DNA of 10,904 nucleotides. Origin: Stygibacter sp964604155. Its GTDB lineage: Bacteria > Cloacimonadota > Cloacimonadia > Cloacimonadales > TCS61. The position numbers and the translations under genes are program-made. Where the stretch lies: assembly GCA_964604155.1 (NCBI GenBank), contig CAZRXY010000123.1, positions 1-10,904 on the forward strand. Reading direction: 5' to 3'. Of the stretch, positions 1 to 6,800 are shown piece by piece. The first letter of the stretch is position 1. Every line of letters begins with the position of its first letter. The notes below the pieces were generated by a model. It had not been told where the DNA came from and searched no databases. It worked only from the letters and a program-made list of their open reading frames with translations.

Positions 1-28
1 ACGCCATAACATAATTATGTTATGGCGT
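1..28. repeat. perfect 28-bp inverted repeat
   Basis: The first 28 bases equal their own reverse complement: each 14-base arm reads ACGCCATAACATAA towards the centre. As RNA it would fold into a 12-bp stem with a 4-base loop, GC-rich at the base and AT-rich at the tip. No T-run follows on the + strand (the next bases are GATGAGTCC), so it does not look like a standard + strand intrinsic terminator. The minus-strand 3' side lies outside the window and cannot be judged. It could be a terminator stem for an off-window gene, an operator for a dimeric regulator, or one copy of a dispersed palindromic element. The symmetry is directly seen; the role is unknown. Confidence 0.75.
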
Positions 29-215
29 GATGAGTCCGGATGGGGAGAGATCACTTACATATTGGCAGGAGGAGGCTGGGTTCTAAGTATCTTTTCTCAA
101 GGATGCCAATTGAGTCCTTTTCAAAAGTAAACTTGGGGAAATGGGAAAATTAGATTGATATCTATTGACGAATTATCCAGGCTTGGCTGGTTGAGCTTCA
201 TAGTGAATAAAAATT

Positions 216-223
216 AAGAGAGG
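216..223 (+). promoter_or_regulatory. ribosome binding site of the CGGC gene
   Basis: The purine-rich AAGAGAGG lies 6 bases before the ATG at 230, at normal Shine-Dalgarno spacing. It supports this ATG as the start. I could not find a convincing -10/-35 promoter pair in the 200 bases upstream; TTGACG at 165-170 has no good -10 box at the right distance. Confidence 0.75.
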
Positions 224-229
224 ATTTTC

Positions 230-667
230 ATGAAAATTGGGATAATTATCTGTGAAAGGTACAGGGATTGTGCAGGAGGGAAATGCTTTAAGTCCATGCA
301 AAATCGGGAAGGAGCATTTGATATCTATCCTGTTGAAGAGCCTTTGGAGATAGCAGGTTATGCCCGATGTGGCGGTTGTCCTGGTGGCAATATTGAATAT
401 GCCCCGCAGGAGATGATCAAGAATGGTGCTCAGGCAATCCATCTGGCTACCGGTCTTTTAGTGGGTTACCCTCCATGTCCTTATCTGGATTTTTTCCAAA
501 GGTTTATTGAAGAAAGGTATCAGATAAGGGTTATTCCGGGGACTCATCCCATACCTCAGAAGTATTATCTTATGCACCAGAAATTAGGTACCTGGAATAC
601 ATTGGACTGGCAGAACAAGATAGCTTCCGTACTACCTGAAGAAGATTTGCGCAAAGCGTATGATTAG
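230..667 (+). CDS. CGGC domain-containing protein (putative metal-binding)
   Basis: This complete 145-residue protein matches the CGGC domain family (Pfam CGGC, PF08821), small proteins rich in conserved Cys and His and proposed to bind a metal such as zinc; no reaction is established. The N-terminus MKIGIIIC looks like the first beta strand of an alpha/beta fold. Cysteines lie at residues 8, 14, 19, 47, 50 and 83. The diagnostic CGGC is at 47-50, followed by PGG, and the family-typical His71, PPCP (81-84) and GTHP (104-107) are present. There is no signal peptide or membrane segment, so it should be cytoplasmic. The length is about that of the single-domain family members, and the ATG has a good ribosome binding site at 216-223. 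It stands alone on the + strand and converges on the surface-protein operon, so context gives no hint of its role. The family call is firm; the function is unknown. Confidence 0.88.
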   Translation: MKIGIIICERYRDCAGGKCFKSMQNREGAFDIYPVEEPLEIAGYARCGGCPGGNIEYAPQEMIKNGAQAIHLATGLLVGYPPCPYLDFFQRFIEERYQIRVIPGTHPIPQKYYLMHQKLGTWNTLDWQNKIASVLPEEDLRKAYD

Positions 668-782
668 TAATTAGTTCACTTTTGCGGTTTATTTCTTTGA
701 TTTTGCCTGATATCCTGTATTTTTGGGCAAACTAGAGAGGATTTGATTTTTTTCGAGGTAATATTATCCACATATTAGTGCT

Positions 783-813
783 AAAAAAAAGGGGAAGCAA
801 TTAATGCTTCCCC
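783..813 (-). terminator. intrinsic terminator of the surface-protein operon
   Basis: Bases 791-799 (GGGGAAGCA) pair perfectly with 805-813 (TGCTTCCCC), leaving a 5-base loop. On the minus strand the stem is followed directly by eight T (783-790 on + are all A), the classic Rho-independent layout. It begins about 22 bases past the stop codon of the giant gene at 835, so it ends that transcript. The + strand side has no T-run, so it should not terminate the convergent CGGC gene well. Confidence 0.92.
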
Positions 814-834
814 CGCTTATTGAAAGTTGCCGTC

Positions 835-3800
835 TTATTTAAGCAGGATCAATTTACTATTCTTAGAATAATCGCCTGCTTTAAATCTGAGCAGATAAAT
901 TCCGCTGCTGATATTTTCCGGCTGCCAGGAGATGGAATAGCTGCCTGATTTCTGCTTTTCGTTGAGTAGTTCTGCCACCTTCTGTCCTTTGATATTAAAT
1001 ATATCAATCATTACCTGGCATGTTTCAGCGAGCTGATAATTCATAGTGGTATTAGGATTAAAAGGATTGGGATATACTTTATCCATGCAGGTAAGGGAAG
1101 GAATTTCATATTCGTTTTCCTGGGGTACCGCTAAAATTACTGGATCAGCAAAGGTTCCGGTAAACATATCAGCAGAGAATTCAAATTCATAATACAATGG
1201 AACTGGATTTTCGAGGCTATCATCTTGATAAAGAAGCTGAAATCCTTCTTCGTATAGCTTATTGCTGTAAACCATTAGAGCATAGAATTTTCTATTCAAC
1301 TTACCGGAGTAATCCATAAGGACACTAACACCCCTGATCTCTGAATTACACTGGGCAAAAATGAGTGAATTAAGGGGCAGATCATTTTGCAGCGTTATAA
1401 CCAATATTCCATTGTACTCATATTTATGAGGATCAAAATTTTTGGAGATATTGCAATCTGCAGGGGTAGCCAAACTGGGAGAAAATCTTGAGGATAATCC
1501 TTGTGGAGATTGAGAATAGGTAAAAGAAACAGGTTCGGAGACACGCATCATGTATCCTTCAAAAGGTTGCAGCACGTTCAGAGGTCCAAACCAGCCATTT
1601 GACGGGTAGTAGATAGCAAAGGCTGTGTAATTTTTAATATGCGTACCATAGTTACCCAGATTAGACAGGGCATAATTAACATTTTCCGGTTCTTTTGGAG
1701 AATATGAAATCCAGTTCCAGCCGCTTGAGAGGTTATAAACCATTTCTTGAGTTTCAACTGGTAAGCCTTGAAACCTAAGCGTATCTGGAGCGGTCATAAA
1801 AATCTTGTACATTGAAAGAAGGTTAAATTCAGCGATAGAACCCAGCCAACCAGTTTGGGGATAATATCCGGCAAATCCTGTTTGGTTTTTAATATAAGCA
1901 GCATTATCATCAAGGGATTCCAGGACATAATTTATATCCATATTATCCTGAGCAATATTCAAAGAGAACCAATTCAAGCCCTGCACAAGCTCAATATTTG
2001 AGGGTGTATAATAATCAGCATAAAGAAGAACAGGGTCATCGAAAGAGCCAAGGTTCATACCTGCATTAAAAACAAATTGTTCATTAACATTTAGCACTTT
2101 TCCCAGTCTTGGTTCCCAGAAATAGAAATGGAGAATTTCTCCTACTTCCAGATTACTGAAAATATTGGGTTGATAGATAACATAGCCATATTCATCAGTG
2201 TAATCGAAGACAGAATTATCATCCAAACTGGCGATTCCCCGACATTGGTCATTAACAAAGCAGGCAAAAATGCCATCAGTATAATCAACCTGTACTTCAT
2301 CCACGTAAATACAGGCAGTAATTGTACCGTTGTAGACAAATTCATCGGGTTCTACCTGCCAATCCGGCAAGGCGTTGATGAAATCATACTTTATTTCTTC
2401 TGCCTCCGTCCGTGAAATACCATCAGCCACATGCAGCTTAACGTCATAAATTCCATTTTCTTCAAAGGTATATATGGGGTTCTGCTCATAACTATCAATA
2501 AAACCATCATTTTGAAAATCCCATTCCCAGTAATTGGTTTGCGAGCTGGAAAGGTCAGAGAATTGCACCAGCAGGGGGATAGAGCCAGAGAGTGGGTCGG
2601 CAGAGAAATCCGCTTCCAGAGGTGGTGCAAAAACGATAATTTCGACATTATCAGAACTTGTTGCCCTGGATTGATTATCATCTACGGTAAATGTCAATAC
2701 TTCTGCCCCGGTCCAGAACTCCTGAGCTGAGAATGTAACACAATGTCCATCGATAAGGGCATTCACAAAAACATTGTCATCCACATAAATAGTGAGTGAA
2801 TCATCTTCCTGATCAAAAATATAGGGAGAAAAATCTACTTCAAGTATTGAATTAGCCGCAAAAGCAAAACTTACGGGCAGGTCTATCTGGGGAGTATCAT
2901 TAACAGGATAGACGGTTACATCAACTTCAATAGAAAGATCGTCGCCATAGATATTTTGGGCAGTTATATAAATTTGACCACTGCCAAACCAGTTTGGAGT
3001 AAGCGCCAGAAACAATTCATTTGTGCTGTTAAGTGAACCTTGGATGTGATCTGTGGAACTTACGAGGTAGGTGAGTGGAGTTGAATCAATATTCAGGAAA
3101 ACCGAATCCAGGTCGGCAACAAAGAAATTTGCTTGATCTTCCTCAACAAAGACCGGTTCAATCGGCTGGAGCAGGATTATTGTACCGCCATAAGTTGTGC
3201 AAGCCCAGTTATTGAAAGTATTAAATTCTGGTGGAGAAGAGTTAAGAATCCGTGCATATATTTTGCCGGCGGGAGAATTTGTGTACCAGTTAACGGAGAC
3301 ATTGACTGAATCATGGGCAGCGGCGAAAATATTGGAAACACTAATAAGAGTGGAATCTTCATTTACGACAGACCACCAGTTGACCTGAGCAGAGGCATCG
3401 GCTGCGCCGGTGTTTTTTATCCAGGCAGAGATATTGATCAGATCACCGGTCTGGGGACTTTGATTAGAGAGAATTATGCCACTTGAGTCAAATTTGAAAT
3501 CGGGTGCATCGCCCACTATAATTGCTCTTGTAGCAATATTGTTATTTTCGTTGTATTCAGTAACCAGATCAGTATAATCGACCTCTACGGTAATAATATG
3601 CTGTCCAATCTGGTCTGAAGAATATATTTCAGACGCAATAATAGTGGTATCTTCATGAGCAGGAAGATTTGTGATCATAATATTTTGATCCAGCACTTCA
3701 TCATCCACAGATATCCTGACCATAAATGAATCAGAGTCTACATTTCCATTATTAAAGATGGATGCATAAATGGCAATTGGTTCATTTTGATCGGGATTAA

Positions 3801-6800
3801 GTTCTTCCGGTGCAATGTATTGAGACAAAATTTCCAGATCAGGATTTTGCTGATAAACTCTAAGATAAATATTCACAGAGTTATTTGCTTCATTAATCTC
3901 GTTAAAAAACGATGTGCCAAGACTATCCTGATCCGCAATCACGGTTATAGTATAATCACCAGTCAGATCAAACTGATGATAAATTGAAGACAAGGCAAAG
4001 ACACCGGGATTGATAAATGTGATATTATCTTGGGCTATCGGTTCATCATCCAGAAGATAAGCAACTGGAATCAATTGAGCAGCAAAGCAGCCGGCATTTG
4101 TGATGCGAGAGCTGATCAGAAAATTGGAGCCAGCCGGAATTGAGTGTGGATTATCGGGACTATTAGCAGGATATGCAGGTTTTGAGGCAATAAAATCTAC
4201 ACCAATAGTTCTGTGGGATGAGTTGTTGTATTCATTTGGTTCAAAGACAGTATTATCAACATCAACCTGGGCAGAAATTTCATGAGGCAAGCCGTCATAC
4301 TGCCAGGGGTTGGAGGCAATAATCTGCATTTCATTTGCTTGAAGTGCAGAAATAATTGTCATATCGCCCAATTGAAGGCTATCGCGGAAAAAGACAACAG
4401 AAACGCTGTCTGCGGCTGCTGTGCCCAGATTGCTCACGGTAGCGATGAAATTAATATAGTCCCCAATTTCCGGTGCATAGTTTGAGACCGAAATAGCTGA
4501 GATTGTTAGTTCTGCTGCTGGTTCTTGAACATGAATGGAGTGATATAATATCTGATTATTTTCATTAGATTCCAGAACCAGATCATCGGGGTCCACTTCA
4601 ATTCTAATCTGATGAACTCCGCTATCGGAGAAGCTGATATTTGGAAGATAAAGAGCACTTGATTCTCTGAAACCGAGAGAGGGCAGGGCGAATGTATGCA
4701 GCAGAATTTCTTGTCTGCCGCCAGCATTGATATCATAAATTTCTACCATTGTTTCGCTGGAGGAGATATAGTTTAGATTTTTCACCCAGAAGGTGAAGTC
4801 AATTGATTGATCAGTCATGGGAGAATTATTACTGCAGACAATGTTGACTGGAGTAAGGTCTGGCTGAAGGGGGTAGAGATAGCGTGAAGCAGAAGCAGAA
4901 TTATTGTATTCGATTAATTCCTGGATAGAATTATATGGGTCTATAACAACCTGTGCATAATGATAACCATTACTAACAAAGGATTTATTAAAAGAAAAGG
5001 ATTCCAGGTCGCCCGGATTCATGTAGTTAATATGAAGCGTGTCCGTGAGTACATTATTCACATAGAGGTGTAGGAGCACGTTCAGAGCTGGATAATTTCC
5101 GATATTAGAGAAGGTTCCAGACAAAGTCTGTGGATTGTATATGGTGGGAGTACCGGTAAAATTAAGAGAATATATCTGCAGGTCAGGCAATTCTTCAGGG
5201 TCTGGAAGAATAGGGTTAGTGGGAGGAGGAATCACCGAAAAGCTATGGGTAGAAGTTTCTGTGGTAAGAGAAAAATCTGTAATCTCAGCAGATAAGAAAT
5301 ATGTACCCAATTGACTGGGAGCATTAAAATAGATATAAAAATCGCCATTCCCATCAGTATAGCCAATTTGCGTAGCAGAATAATTGCTGCCATAAATGCT
5401 GAGAACAACCTGAGCACCCGCTGCTGCGGTATCTCTAAAGCGTGTATTTACGTACATGGCAGAGCCAAAAAACCTGAGCGTACCTTGGGGATAGGCAGTT
5501 GATGAGCTAAGATAAGAAGAAGCCAATAACGCTCCTGGGATAGAGGCATCGCCCACCAGAACGGGTCTGATAGCGAAGTTATTAAGTTCATTTGCTTCAT
5601 CGATATCATCTGGTTCATCAATAACAACCTTGATGGGATAATATTCAGGAGCAATAAAAATGTGCTGCAAGGAAACAGAACGGACACTTTGAGCCGGCAA
5701 ATAATTAATATTGCTTTCAAAGATCAATTCATCTTCTTCATAGAAAGTTACCGGAACATCATAAGCCGGGAAATCGGAAGAATTATGCACCTGGGCGGTT
5801 ATATTGATCTCCTGTCCCACAGCCGGGTTGTTATCTGAGAACGAGATATCGTTAGCGTAAATTGAAAGGTCGAGATAGTCATTTGTTACATTTGGTCCGG
5901 TGCGATATATTGTGGCTTCTCCTCCGGCAGGATTTCCCCTTTCATCATAGGCAAAGAACTTGTATCCTAACACGGAATTAACCGGCAATGTGGTGATAAA
6001 TGAATACTCCTTACCCCCGGCATAATCATTATCATCCGGATCAACTTCCACAAGGGGCATCAATATTTCTCCAGGATCGATAAAATCACCATCGGAATTT
6101 TTATCAATACCTACCTGAGGAAATCCCTGCAAAGGTGGCTCATTATCAGGGTCTGAATAAATTATCCGATATTCAAAAAACTCACCCGGAGCTCCCACCT
6201 GCGGATTAACGCCATGGTTGCCATTAAAACCTTCTGTTTCCAGATAAGTTATACTTGGCTGGGCTGAAGGGTAATAACCCGAACCATTTAAGATTATATC
6301 CTGAGATCCTGCTTCGCTGCTGAAATTGATCAAGCAGTTATACAGCGTAAGTTCGGTGGGATAGAAACCAACAGAAACAGAATTGCTTTGTCCTGCGGGT
6401 AATAGAAAGGAATTTTCTGAGAGAGTGAAATGCTCATCAGAAATAGAACCGGCTGACACGGTAATATCCAGATTTCCGGTATTAGAAATAACTAAACTGG
6501 CAATAGAACCTGTGGGGATGGGGCTTTGTCCAAAATCATACGAAGTCCAGTTGAAGCTCCAATCCGGAGTTGGGGCTACTCCATTAGCTGTGATAGGAAT
6601 AGAATATGTTCCATAATTTGTATCGATAATAAATTCACTGCTATAGAAGATAGTCTGATCTGGCGAGAAGCTTAAATTTACTAAAAGTGAGCTGCTGTTT
6701 GTGATCTCCAGGTTTTCATAAGTACCCATTACAAAGGGTTCTCCGGCGTCAATTGAATATACTGTCAAAGGAGTGTCACCAGTATTTGAGAGCATCACTA

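Noticed and set aside
25..53. Hammerhead-ribozyme-like string TGATGAGTCC after the palindrome
   Set aside because: The required C before TGATGA is G, and the GAAA core strand is absent (GGGGAGAG instead); stem II does not close. Chance resemblance.
40..153. 37-codon open frame upstream of the CGGC gene (ATG at 40, TAG at 151)
   Set aside because: No ribosome binding site before the ATG, basic low-information product, no family match; expected by chance.
165..195. Possible sigma-70 promoter with TTGACG at 165-170
   Set aside because: No acceptable -10 hexamer lies 16-18 bases downstream.
173..442. 89-codon open frame on the minus strand opposite the CGGC gene
   Set aside because: It overlaps the well-supported CGGC gene in antisense, has no recognisable domain and no ribosome binding site worth naming.
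702..750. Hairpin TTTGCC/GGCAAA (702-707 with 726-731) as a + strand terminator for the CGGC gene
   Set aside because: Only six pairs, an 18-base loop and about ten bases between the stem and the T-run; too weak to call.
2128..2730. Plus-strand and alternative minus-strand open frames within the giant gene (also at 3787-3987, 4100-4485, 5311-5502, 6383-6616 and 7636-7963)
   Set aside because: All lie inside the long continuous domain-bearing frame 835-8202 and encode nothing recognisable; they are shadows of its codon pattern.
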